A model generated the notes under the pieces. That model saw nothing but the letters and a program-made list of their open reading frames with translations. It was not told where the DNA came from and did no database searches. A stretch of DNA of 64,000 bases from the NCBI GenBank assembly GCA_008330645.1, contig VLTN01000049.1:1-64000 (forward strand), read 5' to 3'. Numbering within the stretch: the first letter of the stretch is position 1; each line of letters starts with the position of its first letter. Origin of the DNA: Cafeteria roenbergensis (Eukaryota; Sar; Bigyra; Bicosoecida; Cafeteriaceae). The position numbers and the translations under genes were made by a program. Positions 21,723 to 32,525 of the stretch are shown piece after piece.

Positions 21723-22546
21723 GCGACGACGCCGCGGGCACTGGGGCGCCAGCTGCCGCCCCCACTTCCAGCAACAGCGATGGCGTCGGGGGAGGTGAGG
21801 CGACGGCTGCCGGGCCATCGGACGCAGCCTCCGACCAGCCGGCCGGCACAGGGCTGGACCCGCACAGCGGGCGGCGGAGCGTCCCGGGTCAGCCCTGTCT
21901 GGGCGCCGTGCGCCTGGAGATGCCGACCGAGCTCCTCGCAACCGGCTCTGCCAGGGCTGTGGCAGCAGCGCCGCCCGTGCCGCTGGCGGCGTGTCTTGCG
22001 CGATCGTTCCGCGACGAGCCGCTCGGTGCCGACTTCAAGTGCGAGGCGTGCGGGGCAGCCGGCTCCACCGTGATGTCGACCCGAATCGGCCGCTTGCCAG
22101 CCGTCTTGATCCTTGTGGTGGGCCGGTCGCAGTGGTCGGGCCGAGGCATGACAAAAGTTCGCGATCGAGTGCAGGTTGACGTCGACTCGGTCGACGTCGG
22201 CTCCGCAGCCACGGCCGACGCGCTGGCAGCAGTGTCGACGAGCGAGTACGAGGTGCAGGCCATCGTAGAACACCACGGCCGCAGCTCCACTTGCGGCCAC
22301 TACACTGCGCTGGGTCGCGACGGCAGCGCCTGGCGGGACCTGAACGACCACCGCGTGAAGATGCTGTCTCCTCGCGACGCTCGGCCGGCGGCCTCCGAGG
22401 GCTTCCTCTTCGTGCTGGTGAGGAAGGGGGCGACCTCGGCAGAGGCCGCCGCGCGGGAGGCCTTCCGCGCCCTGTACGTCCTGCGGGACGAGGCGGAGGC
22501 TGCCGGCGCGTCCAGGCGCAAGCGCGCTCGGCTGCAACCATGCTGA
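19862..22546 (+). CDS. Ubiquitin-specific protease with a degenerate ZnF-UBP
   Basis: 894 aa from ATG 19862 (868 from the in-frame ATG at 19940). Near the N terminus is a ZnF-UBP-like pattern: SLWSC, W-x-N-V-C-D-G, then EHAIAHAAKTGNPVLM, with fewer cysteines than a full zinc finger. A basic helical segment with repeated R-R and WRAF follows. The USP catalytic domain starts with the Cys box GLRNLGNTCYMNS (Cys297) and ends with the His box CGHYTALGRDGSAW (His813) and LNDHRV. Two C-x-x-C pairs (LRCTSCGAS and FKCEACGAA) fit the zinc ribbon in the USP fingers. Between the boxes lie long insertions of Gly, Ser and Asp. The closest described layout is USP3/16/22/44/49 (ZnF then USP); histone H2A/H2B deubiquitination is one possible role but is inferred. 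One exon. Confidence 0.88.
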
Positions 22547-22638
22547 GGTTTCTCGTGTGTGGGATGGCTGGGGCTGTTCCTGCGCCTGGAAAGGCTTGCG
22601 GAATGCGTGGCGATGCTCCCTCGCAAGCCGCCTCCATG

Positions 22639-22649
22639 AAATATATAGG
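22639..22649 (+). promoter_or_regulatory. TATA-like box of the DoxX-like gene
   Basis: The run AAATATATAGG is an AT island in very GC-rich DNA, 70-80 bases upstream of the ATG at 22719 and 93 bases after the USP stop. Spacing and sequence fit a core promoter TATA box. It is the best TATA candidate seen in the window. Confidence 0.6.
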
Positions 22650-22718
22650 ACCCGCAAATACAGCACAGCGCCGGCTGCAATTCGCTCACTTGCCCGCACC
22701 AAACAGCTGCAACCCTGC

Positions 22719-23441
22719 ATGGCACACATCGTCAGGGTGGTGGGGCGAGTTCTCCTCGCGCTGGTGTTTATTTGGACAGCGATCGGGTCCTGGACCGTGA
22801 GAGCGAACGCTTCGAGTGGCGGGCGAGAAAGCGCCACAGCGCCGCATTGCCCCCGCCCGGCCCTCGTCGCAATGCCACCGCGCCCTTTCGTCGCGGTTGG
22901 GCTGCCACTGCAGGCGTGGGACAATGCCCACGAGTACACGTATTCTCGGCTGACCGATGCGGGCGTCATGCCGCTGATCCAAAGCGCTGCTGGCCAGCTG
23001 GGAACAACCTCGGACAGCATCGTCGGGCTGATGCTCGGGGCCGCGGTGTTCCTTAAGGGCATGGGTGAGATCGAACTTTGGCCGGCTTCATTGCCGCCCC
23101 GCAGCATGGGCGGGGCTGCGGTCTTTGCGCGACCCCGGAGGCGACGATGCCCGTGTTCGCAACTTGTTCTGCTGCGCGCAGGAGGGCTGGCGCTTGCATT
23201 CGGGGGCGAGGCTTGCGGGACTGTGATGTTGATGCTCTTTCTCGTGCCAGTGACGTTCTTCATGCATGCGCCGACGCACACCGGCCCCGGGTCGCTGGAG
23301 CGGAACTTTGACGAAACGTCGCACCTGCTGAAGAACGGGGCGATTGCTGGAGCCCTGCTGGTCTTGTGGCAGTCCATCCCAGCCAAGGACGCTCGCAGCG
23401 GTGGAGAGCTGGCGCCGCGCGACAGCAAGAAGCGCCGCTGA
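22719..23441 (+). CDS. DoxX-like small membrane protein
   Basis: Exons 22719-22796, 22914-23064 and 23182-23441 (162 aa). Both introns are 117 bp, GTGAGA donors, CTGCAG and GCGCAG acceptors. Both are open in frame, so retention would add residues rather than truncate; the spliced form matches DoxX better. TM1 is VGRVLLALVFIWTAIGSW; TM2 lies in DSIVGLMLGAAVFL; TM3 is CGTVMLMLFLVPVTFFMHAP, carrying the DoxX-type P-V-T-x-x-x-H; TM4 follows HLLKNGAIAGALLVLW. The C terminus is basic. DoxX-like proteins are four-helix membrane proteins of poorly defined, often redox-linked function; the location here is unknown. Confidence 0.7.
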   Translation: MAHIVRVVGRVLLALVFIWTAIGSWTVRANASSGGRESATAPHCPRPALVAMPPRPFVAVGLPLQAWDNAHEYTYSRLTDAGVMPLIQSAAGQLGTTSDSIVGLMLGAAVFLKGMGEIELWPASLPPRSMGGAAVFARPRRRRCPCSQLVLLRAGGLALAFGGEACGTVMLMLFLVPVTFFMHAPTHTGPGSLERNFDETSHLLKNGAIAGALLVLWQSIPAKDARSGGELAPRDSKKRR

Positions 23442-23710
23442 CCTCGCGTGCCCGCTGGGCGGCGGCACGCGCAGAGTGGGCACCACCGGGCACCAGCCAA
23501 CGGCCCGCGGCGGCGCCATTCTGCAAGCATGCGCCGCAGCAGGGAGAGCAAAGCGGCTGCGAGCGGGGCGTGTGGAGCGTTATGTGCGTGATGCGTGCTC
23601 CTGCGGCTGCGGCTTGGGGCGCATATCCGGCGCGTGGCGCTGACACGCCGCAGCGCTGCCTGGCTTATGACGCGACGCAAGCCCGGACCAGTCTCGCTGC
23701 GGGCTCTCAC

Positions 23711-24737
23711 TCAAGCGCGGTCTTGCCCGCCACTGCCCTGCTGGCCGCCAGTCGCACCCTCCTCGCCGCTCTCCGCCGCCGAGGCGCCGCCAGGGGGGCT
23801 GCTGCCCAGGACGAATTTGCCTTCGGCCTGCAACACTCTGATGTCCTCATCCGTCAGCTCCATCACGCCCTCCATCAGCTCCAAGTCAAGGGGGGTCGGG
23901 CCCCCTTCAGCAGAGGCGCCCTCGGCCGCGCCCCCGGCCGCCGCCTCGCTGGGCGTGGGCGCGGCAGAGCCGGCAGGCGCGTCGCCTTCGCCGGGCGCCA
24001 CCGAGGCATTGAGCGCCGACACCGCGCGCACCGCCTCGCCCTTGCGCTTCATGATGTCCACGATGTCAATCGTCTTCTCGCCGGCCTCCACGTTGGCGAA
24101 CCACCCGAGGCGGTCTGCCATGAGGTGCAGCGCCTCGCAGCCGGGGCAGCGAATCAGCACCACGCCCTTGTTGTACGCAAGCTGCGGAGCACGCGAGACC
24201 AGGGCACCGCAGGGCAAAGTTGGCAAGCAGCCAGGGCACGTGCAATCGCGGGGGGGCGGGCGGAGCGGGAGCGGTCGGCGCGAGTGTGGCGCTGCAGGTT
24301 GCAAATGGACACGCGCCTGCGACCGGCTCGCTCACCTTGGACACAGTCTTGGCCGTGCGCGTTCCGCACTTGCTGCACGTAAACATAATGACAAACCGGT
24401 CGCCCCCGTACCACGCGCCAGGGACGGCCGGCCGCATTTCCGCGGCCACAGCTTCCTTTCCCTTCGGAACCTTGCCCTCGTGCACCATGTCGGGGCCGCC
24501 GCGCTCCTCGCCCTCCTGGAGCTGGTCCTCATCTTCCCCCCTGGTCGCCGGGGGCGAGTCGGCAGACGCGTCACTCGAGCCCGCAGCGCTACTGGCGCAC
24601 CGTCCGGAGGAGCAGGCGCAGCGTGGGCTCTCAAGCGCGCTTCGGGGCGGAATAATGGCCGACGCTGCCGGGCGAGCGAGCGCTGCGGCGGAGGCCAAGC
24701 GGCGGCTCGAGCGCCGCACAAGAGAAGACAGCTGCAT
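23711..24737 (-). CDS. Mitochondrial zinc protein ZIM17/Tim15/DNLZ (HSP70 escort)
   Basis: Exon 1 complement(24336-24737), exon 2 complement(23711-24181); 290 aa; intron 154 bp GTGAGC...CCGCAG, phase 0. A Ser/Arg/Ala-rich presequence fits mitochondrial import. The DNL zinc finger is split by the intron: Cys121 and Cys124 in FTCSKCGTRTAKTVSK (exon 1), and Cys146 and Cys149 in VVLIRCPGCEALHL followed by ADRLGWF (exon 2). ZIM17 keeps mitochondrial HSP70 soluble and supports matrix import. The protein is longer than the usual 170-200 aa because of an Ala/Gly/Glu-rich C-terminal tail. The start is the first Met that gives a presequence. Confidence 0.9.
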
Positions 24738-24950
24738 GGCGCGAGCGATGGCCACTCGGGCGAATTGTGCGCTCCTGCCCGCGAAACAACAACAAAGCGA
24801 CTGGCCAAGACTTCGGCAGAGGGAGCGCCCGCGCGAGCGCGCCTCTGCCAGAGCCGTCTGTTCCAGCTGCAACCAGCGGCCGGCCGGCCGCCCGCTGCCG
24901 CCCGCGCGCACCGGTCGCAGGGTCGTCCCCGAGGCCGCCCGGCACTCTCG
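24738..24950. promoter_or_regulatory. Shared promoter region, ZIM17 / GGT-family
   Basis: 213 bases between divergent start codons. No TATA is evident. It is the shortest divergent spacer in the window. Confidence 0.5.
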
Positions 24951-26831
24951 ATGGCGTCGGCTTCGTCAGCTGTGCCGGACTCCTGGCGGGAGCGAGCCAG
25001 CGCGAGCGCGGCCTCGCTGCCGTTCCGCTCGAGGCGGTCGCCAGCGCTTGCGCGCGCCGCCATGGTGGCAAGCACGCAGCCGCACGCCAACAACGCCGGC
25101 ATGGATATTTTGCGCTCTGGCGGGAACGCGGTGGACGCGGCAGTGGCCATGGCGGCGGCCCTGAACGTTTGCGAGCCAACCAGCACTGGGATCGGCGGAG
25201 ACGCCTTCGCGCTGTTCTTCCGCGCATCGGACAAGACCGTGCACGCGATGAACGGGTCGGGGCGCTCGCCAGCGGGGCTTTCCCTGGAGCGCGTGCTCGC
25301 CGACCTTCCCGACGGAGCCACGGAGCTGCCTCCGCTGCACGCCCACTGCGTGACTGTGCCTGGCGCAGCCGCCGCGTGGGCTGACTCGGTGGCCAAGTGG
25401 GGCAGCGGCTCGCTGTCCCTCGCGGAGGTTCTGGCCCCTGCCGTCAAGCTGGCGCGGGACGGCGTGCCGATCGGCCCCATCGCCGCTGACATGTGGGCGA
25501 GGTCAGCGGACCGCCTGCGGGCGAGTGGCGCCGCGAACATGCTCGTGAGCGACGCGGGCGGCGCACGGGCACCCCGCACCGGGGAGCTGTGGCGAAGCCC
25601 GGCGCTGGCGGCGACGTTTGAGGCCCTCGGGGAGGGGGGCAAAGCCGCTTTTTACGGGGCCGAGTCCCCCATCGCCAAGGCCATCGTTGCGGCAGTGGCG
25701 GCGCGTGGGGGGACGATGTCGCTCGAGGACCTGGGGGCCCACTCGACGGAGTGGCCCACGCCCATCAGCGTCCCCTACGCTGGCAGGGTGCGCGTGTGGG
25801 AGTGCCCGCCCAACGGCCAGGGCGTCGCCGCCCTCGTCGCGCTGAACATCGCCGAGGCTGCTGCAGAGACGGCCGTCGCTCGCAAGGGTCCCGCGGGGGA
25901 GGAGGCGGCGCGCGGCGGCACGCCCCTTGGCTCGCTCCCCGCAGCCGAGCGCGCCCACATCCTGCTCTGCTCAATGCGCCTGGCGTTTGCCGATGCGCGC
26001 CGCTTCGTGGCCGACCCTGCCGCGACGTCGGTGCCGACGGAGGGTCTCCTGAGCAAGGCCTATGCCGCCACCCGCGCCTCCCAAATCCCACCGTTTGACG
26101 GCGAGGGCGAGGGGGTGGTTGGCGGCGACGCGGCGTACGGTGCCCCGGAGTTCGGGAGCGACACGGTGTCCTTCCAGGTGGTGGATTCCACTGGCAACGC
26201 AGTGGCCTACATCAACTCCAACTACATGGGATTCGGCTCCTTCATCGAGCCCGAAGGCACTGGCTTCACGTTGCAGAACAGAGGCGCGAACTTCTCGCTC
26301 GACGCGACGCACCCCAACTGCGTGGCGCCCTCCAAGCGGCCCTACCACACCATCATCCCATGCCTGGGGACGCTCCTCAGTGACGAGCCCAGCGGCGGCC
26401 CAGTCCCGGTCCCGGCCGATGGCGGCGGCGGAGGCGGGGGCGGGGGCGGGGGCGGCCTGCGGGCCGGTTCGCTGCTCTTCTCCGCGAGCGTCATGGGCGG
26501 CTTCATGCAGCCGCAGGGACACCTGCAAGTCGTGTCCAACCTGGTGGACATGGGAATGGAGCCGCAGACAGCACTTGACGCCCCGCGCTTCTGCATCGAG
26601 GACGGGAGCGCGGGCGGAGAGGCGTTCCTGGAAGACGGCACGCCGGCGGCCGTGGCGAGCGCGCTTGCGGCGAGGGGCCACAAGCTCGGCCGCGGCGACG
26701 GCGAGGGAGGGTGCGTGGACGGGTGGCATCGCTCCTTGTTCGGGCGCGGACAGGTGATCTGGCGCGACGATTCCGGCACGCTTTGGGGAGGAAGCGATCC
26801 CCGCGGGGACGGCTGCGCGGCCGGCTGGTAG
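24951..26831 (+). CDS. Gamma-glutamyltransferase-family acylase (YwrD-like)
   Basis: 626 aa, one exon, TAG stop. The N-terminal nucleophile hydrolase fold of GGT/cephalosporin acylase is clear: MVASTQPHANNAGMDILRSG near residue 38, a GNAVDAAVAMAAALNVCEP block, GIGGDAFALFF, then the processing site GSDTVSF with Thr405 as nucleophile, followed by YINSNYMGFGSF. The precursor is expected to self-cleave before Thr405 into large and small subunits. The overall pattern resembles the cytosolic YwrD/acylase branch more than glutathione GGT. No signal peptide or TM is seen, so the substrate is open. A poly-Gly run (about residues 490-502) sits in the small subunit. The Met at 25062 is a possible alternative start. 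Confidence 0.88.
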   Translation: MASASSAVPDSWRERASASAASLPFRSRRSPALARAAMVASTQPHANNAGMDILRSGGNAVDAAVAMAAALNVCEPTSTGIGGDAFALFFRASDKTVHAMNGSGRSPAGLSLERVLADLPDGATELPPLHAHCVTVPGAAAAWADSVAKWGSGSLSLAEVLAPAVKLARDGVPIGPIAADMWARSADRLRASGAANMLVSDAGGARAPRTGELWRSPALAATFEALGEGGKAAFYGAESPIAKAIVAAVAARGGTMSLEDLGAHSTEWPTPISVPYAGRVRVWECPPNGQGVAALVALNIAEAAAETAVARKGPAGEEAARGGTPLGSLPAAERAHILLCSMRLAFADARRFVADPAATSVPTEGLLSKAYAATRASQIPPFDGEGEGVVGGDAAYGAPEFGSDTVSFQVVDSTGNAVAYINSNYMGFGSFIEPEGTGFTLQNRGANFSLDATHPNCVAPSKRPYHTIIPCLGTLLSDEPSGGPVPVPADGGGGGGGGGGGGLRAGSLLFSASVMGGFMQPQGHLQVVSNLVDMGMEPQTALDAPRFCIEDGSAGGEAFLEDGTPAAVASALAARGHKLGRGDGEGGCVDGWHRSLFGRGQVIWRDDSGTLWGGSDPRGDGCAAGW

Positions 26832-27300
26832 CGCCGAGCATGGCTTGCCAAAGGCGCCGTGAGCCGGGGCGAGGCGCGGCGTGGAGGGGCGCGGCCGGAG
26901 TCGCGCGCGCGCGGGGGGGGGGCGGGACAGCGCGCTCGCGCGCCTCGATCTGATGCGACAACTTGCACAGCTTGCGGGGCGACAATGCATCGTTGTTTCG
27001 CAATCGAACTGAGCGCAACACGCATGCAGGCACACTGACGCAAACACCTCACGCATTCGCCTAGAAGACGGGCCCAGCGGGGAGCGGGCGCGCGCCCTTG
27101 CCCCGCCTTGCCGGACCCGCTCGTTGCGGAATGCCAAAGGGAGGAGATGCAAAAAAGCAACGCGACGCTTGCCCGCACTCGACCTCCTCCTCCCGCCGCG
27201 GCTCCACACGCTGCTGCAAGTGGGCCAGCGCTGCGTCCAAGGTGGAGGAGGTCTCGCCCTCGAGGCGGCACAGGGGCACATGGCGCTCGAAGCGTCGGGG
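26832..27300. other. Convergent 3' region, GGT-family and PI3K genes
   Basis: 469 bases between converging stops. Contains a CG/G-run near 26905-26925 and lower-GC patches around 26985-27010. No gene or stable repeat recognised. Confidence 0.5.
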
Positions 27301-30300
27301 CTAGGCGTGCTTGAGCAGGTGGCAGGCATCGTTGAACTGCGTGGTCCGGGTGCGCCGGGCCTCGTCGATTTGCCCCCTGAAGTGCTTTGCGGCCGCCTCC
27401 TCGGTCATGCCGAGGCACAGGTGGTCGCGGAGCCAGAAGATATCGCTGTCTCGCCGCAGCTCGGGCAGGCCGCAGGACTTCATGAGGGCAAAGAGGGTGA
27501 TTAGCAGCTCCGCGTTGCGCCGCAGGCTGTTGAACGCCCGGCAGCACAGGTCCTCGAACCGCTCGTACATGGGCGAGCCCTGCCCGCCCAGCACCGTGGC
27601 CATGGACGGCGTGAAGATGAAGGGAGCGCGCTCTCGCTTGTACCCGAGCTTCTTCTTGAAGTTTCCGAGAAAGTGGCCGAAGTCGATGTGAAAGAAGCAG
27701 CCGTCTCGGGTCATCATCACGTTGTCGTTGTGCCGGTCGCCGATTCCCATGACGTAGGTGGCGACGCAGTAGGCGGCGCAGGAGCGGGCGAACCGGTCGA
27801 GCACCTCGTCCATGCGGTCGGCGTTGCCAGGCTGCGCCTCCAGCCAAGCCAGCAGCGTGTCCTCGCGGTAGGCGCTGATGGCGGCGCGCAGCTTGCGCCC
27901 GAACCCCTTGGCGCTCGACCTGACGCTCGCCGCCACAATGGACGCGATGGTCTCGGAGTTGGGCACCACCTCGAGCATGCCGATCTCGTCACCAGTGCTG
28001 ACGCAGCCGTACGCGCGCATGCTGAGGTCCAAGCCGTCTCGGCGCCAGATGCCGTCCATCACGCGCAGCACCTGCAGCGTCAGCTGATCCTGCCGAAGGT
28101 CGTCCCCCGCCTTGAACAGCACGCGCAGCAGCGGCCCGCTCGCGCCCCCGCCGGAGGCGCCAGCGACCGACCCACCTCCGACAGCAGGCGCTGCGTTGGC
28201 GCCGCCGTCGGCGCCAGCCGAGGCACCCGCAGCAGCAGCAGCAGTAGCAGTAGCGGCGGCGGCGGCCAAGCCAGCACCCGAGAGCGGGCTGACCCCGCCC
28301 GCGCCGGGCTGGGTCGGCCTCTCGAAGGACAGCCAGAGAGGCAGCTTCTTGGAGGACATCACGCTGCACTTGTCCACGCGCAGGCCCGATGCCACCATTG
28401 CCGGGCTGAGGGGAAGCTGGAACCGCTCGGGGAAGACGATCTTCGGGAGATCGCCCCGCACGAACTTGACGCGCTCGCTCTTGCCGCCCGTCACGGCCTT
28501 GACGGCCAGGGCGGTGGCCTCGAGCTTGGTCATAACGAACATCTGGTGGCCGAGCTCGGTGCGGTGGTCGCCCGCCGCGCGCAGGTACGCCTCGAGAATG
28601 GCGCCGAACCGCTCGGCCACCTCCGGCACGTGCATCTCAGCGCGCAGCAGCCAGAAGAGCTGGTGCCCGATGAGCCGTGGCCGGCGGAGGGCGCGGCGGA
28701 GGAGGAAGCGCGCGAGCGCCGAGTCCAGGTGGGGCTCGAACTTGAGCACCTGCGAGAGCTGCAACAGGAAGGATCCCAGCTCTGCGTCGCCCATGCGCTC
28801 CAGGCACGACACCGCGAGGGCGCGCACGGTGGGGTCCGGGAACTTGTTGTCGAGCAGCTGGAGGGCCTGCACGGGCGAGGGGGTGCGCCAGCGGCGGATG
28901 AGGGACGCTGCCTCGGCCGCCGCGGCGCCCAGGTGCCACGGCACCGCCTGCAGGAACTTGGGGAGGACGTCGGCGGTCTCAACGAGGAAGTGGCGGCAGC
29001 GCCAGAGGAGGGCCTTCTCGGCGGCGGACGGGGTGTGCAGCGGGTTGGTGGCCGCCACGGCGCGGATCGAGGCAGCAGAGGCCCGGAACTCGGCCGACGT
29101 GGCCCGGTCGCGGAGGGCGGCCAGGTTGGGCCCGCTGTCGGCCCAGGCGCTGTGCAGAGCCGCGAGCGGAGCGGCCCCGCCGTCCAGGCCGGGCGCAGCG
29201 TCGGCGGCGTCCTCGGCCTCCGCGGCGCTGCCCGCCGACGACCGGCGCGCCTGCGCCGCGTCCTCCTCGCGCGCGGCCGAAGCCGACGTAGAGGCCGCTG
29301 CAGCGCGCGGCAGGGGCGGATCCGGCAGAGCCATGACGGGAGCCGCGAAGGGGGGGAACTGCACCACCAGCTCTGGAGCGGATCCCTCCTCGGCGTAGCG
29401 GTTGGCGAGGCAGGTGGCGTTGAGGGCCTGGTCCTCGCCCCCCGCGCCGGGCCACAGGCGCAGCGTGAGCGTGCCGGTGCGGAGGCAGCCGCGGTGGTCG
29501 AAGAGCGTGGTTCCCGCCCACCCGCACGCCGTGCCGTCCTTGAGGGTCACGTTGAAGATCACCCGCGCCCCGACGGGCGCGTCGCTCACCGAGAGGCCGC
29601 CGACGAGCCACTGGTGCCAGGCCGTGCCCAGGTGGATCTTGTCGCTGACCATTGGGTTGGCGGTCCCGCCGGTGGAGCTGTGGATGACGCGGCGCGATAT
29701 GCCGCGGGGAGCGGTGGTGGCAGGGTTGCTCTGAAGCGGGGGGGCGGGCTCACGATGGCCGGCGGCGGCCGCCGGCCCGTCAGAGTCGAAGGAGCGAAGA
29801 GCCGGCGACACCACCACCGCCGCGGGCCGGGTGGCAGCCGGCTTTCCGAGGGGGACGTCGGCGTGGAAGACGGTCATCGAGACGGTGGCCGTCGCGCTGG
29901 ACGGCACGCGCTTCACAGCGCCGCTCTTGGAGAAGGTCGTGCCCTTCGGCGGGGGCAGGTGGCGCGCGGCCAGCACCTCGATCGCCAGCTGGTCGCGCAC
30001 AGTGTGCTGGGGGACGCACTGAGCCGCTCCCAGCATCACCGAGGCTTCGAGGCCTCTGTGCTCAAGCGCCGACGTCAGCGCATCGCAGGTACCGGTCAGC
30101 ACGCGCTCCGTCCGCGCGCTGATGCGCGGGGGGGCGGTGCCTTGGTTGGAAGACGCGGCGCCGGACGGTGAGGCGCCGGACGCCGCAGGGGCGGCTGGCG
30201 CAGACGCTGGCACCACGGGGGACGCGATTGCCAGCGGCGACATGGCGGCCTGAAGCGGCGAGGCGGCGGAGGCGTCGTGCCCGGAGGACGCGGTGGAGCC

Positions 30301-32487
30301 GGCAGAGCTCGTAGGCCCGATCCGGTTGGGGCTGCCGTGGCGGGCGGCAGAGGTGTTGAGCAGCGCAACCAAGCCCACGACGACGCTGCCGTCGGCGTTG
30401 AGCACGGGGGACACGGCCAGATCCCTGAGGCGGGGCACCGAGCGGCCCTCGCCCGCCGCTACAGGCGGGGACGTGTCCACGGAGGGCGCCGTACCGGACC
30501 CCTGGGCCGCGGCGGGGGAGGCCGGGTCCTCGCGCAGCTCCGGCGCCACGGAGGCCTTGGCCCAGCCAGGGGCAACGTCCCTCGCAAGCGCCGAGGCCAC
30601 CAGCGCCTCGAGCGCGAGGGCGAAGCGCGAGCCCGGGTGGTAGGCCGGGTCGGCCTGGGCGTCGTCAACGAACACTGGCGAGGCTGTGAGCAGGCACTCG
30701 GCGAATGGGCCGAGCAGCGCCGGGGAGGCCTGAAACCGCGCCAGGCGGAGGCAGGTGGCGTCCACGCCGGACAGCGGGCCGGGGTGCCGCTCGTCCGTGG
30801 TGGGCCGCGCCCCGCCGTACAGGCGCTCCGACGCGGCGTCGGCGGCAGAGCCCATGGAGGAGGCGGAGCCTGCGCGCGCGGTGCGGCCCCCAGCGGCGCC
30901 CGGGGCCGCGGCTCCCGCAGCGCCAGCACCGCCGATGTCCTTGGTGACGAGGAAGGGCGGTTGGAGGGCGCCGGCGGGCAGCACGTCGACGCCGCGTCCA
31001 GGCTCCGCCCCGTCCACGAGCAGCGCGATGGCGGCCTCGCAATGGGTCGCCCGCCGGAGGCTGTGCGTGGCCTTGGCGAGCAGAGAGAGGATGCCGGCCT
31101 CCGGGCTGTGCAGGGCGAGCCCCTGGAGCAGCGCGCACGACGGAAGCGCCGCGGCGGCCTGGGAGCGGGGCGGGGCCGCTGCGTGGGGCGCGCCCAGCGC
31201 AGCGGCAGCGGCTGCGCTGCGCCGCGCGGCGAGGAGGCTGAGGGGCGCGGGACTGCCGTCGGGCCCGCCGAAGCAGACCTCGTCGTCGACCAGCGCGGCG
31301 GCAGCCACGCGGTCCCTGGCCACGGGAACCGGCGGGACTGGGCGGCGCAGGGTGGTCAGGGGGGCGGGGGGCGTGGTCGCAGTCGACGCGGCGCCCTCCG
31401 ATGCGGCGGCTTCCGAGGCGGCGCCGCAGCTCTGCTCCGCTGCCGCCGGGCTGCTGTCGCCAGGGAGGGGCTTGACAGCGGGCGAGGCTGCGGCCGAGTG
31501 CGACGGGGTGGGGCTCGCGGACCCCTCCGCCGCCGCCGCCGCGTCGTCGTTGTCGTCCGCGTCCTCCGCCGTCTCTTCGTCCACCACGGCGAGAGCCGGA
31601 GTGTCGCACCCCGCCGCGCAGCCGCCGGCACCGCCGGGCATCGCGCCGGGAGTGGACACAGCGAAGACGGACGGCATGGGCGTGGGGAACTCGCCGGTGA
31701 CGGCCGCGTGGTCGATGAGGCCGGCTGCCACCAGCGCCTGATAGGCCTCACCGCGGGCCTCTGCCAGCGCCCGCGCCTGGGCGGCGACGTGGGCCAAGAG
31801 GCCGTCGTACTCCTCAGAGCTGGCGCCGTAGAAGCGGCGGCCGTAGGAGCCGATCATGTCCTCCATCCCGGACACGCACTCCTTAAACGCCTCCCTGTCC
31901 AGGCAGAGGCACTCCACCCGCTGGGAGGCGGCCACGCACGACGCCGCGCGCTTCTCGTGGGTCAGCAGCGCCCGCTCGCCGAAGAAGAACCCCTTGGACA
32001 GCTCCGCAACCACGGGGCCCAGGGTGCGGCGCCGCAGGTCGGCCGCCTCGTCCTCGCCGTCCCCGGCTCCGTCCAGACTGAAGCTGTCGTCTGACCCCGC
32101 CACCGAGGCGGCGCCGGCGCCGGCGCCGGCGCCGTCCGCTCCCTCCAGGGACAGTGACGACTCGCTGCCCTGTCGGCTCCGCCGCGCGAAACCGCCGCGC
32201 AGGCTGGTGGCGCGGCTGACGGTGGCCGCGCCTGCGGCGTAGCCGTCGGAGCCGAAGCTTGGACGGTGCTCCGGGGACCCGTCGCCTTCGGCGCGCCCTG
32301 CAGCGTCGTCCAGCCCATAGGCGTCCACCTGGTCCTCCTCCTCCTCCTCATGGTCCAGCAGCGCGAACATGGCACCGCGCTGCATCGAGTCGCGCTTCTT
32401 CTTGCCGCGAGGGCCAGCCGACGGGGAGCCGCCGCTGCTCCCTCGGTCAGAGACAGATCGAGTGAGCGCGTCGCCCCCACCGCCCCC

Positions 32488-32525
<38 letters not shown>

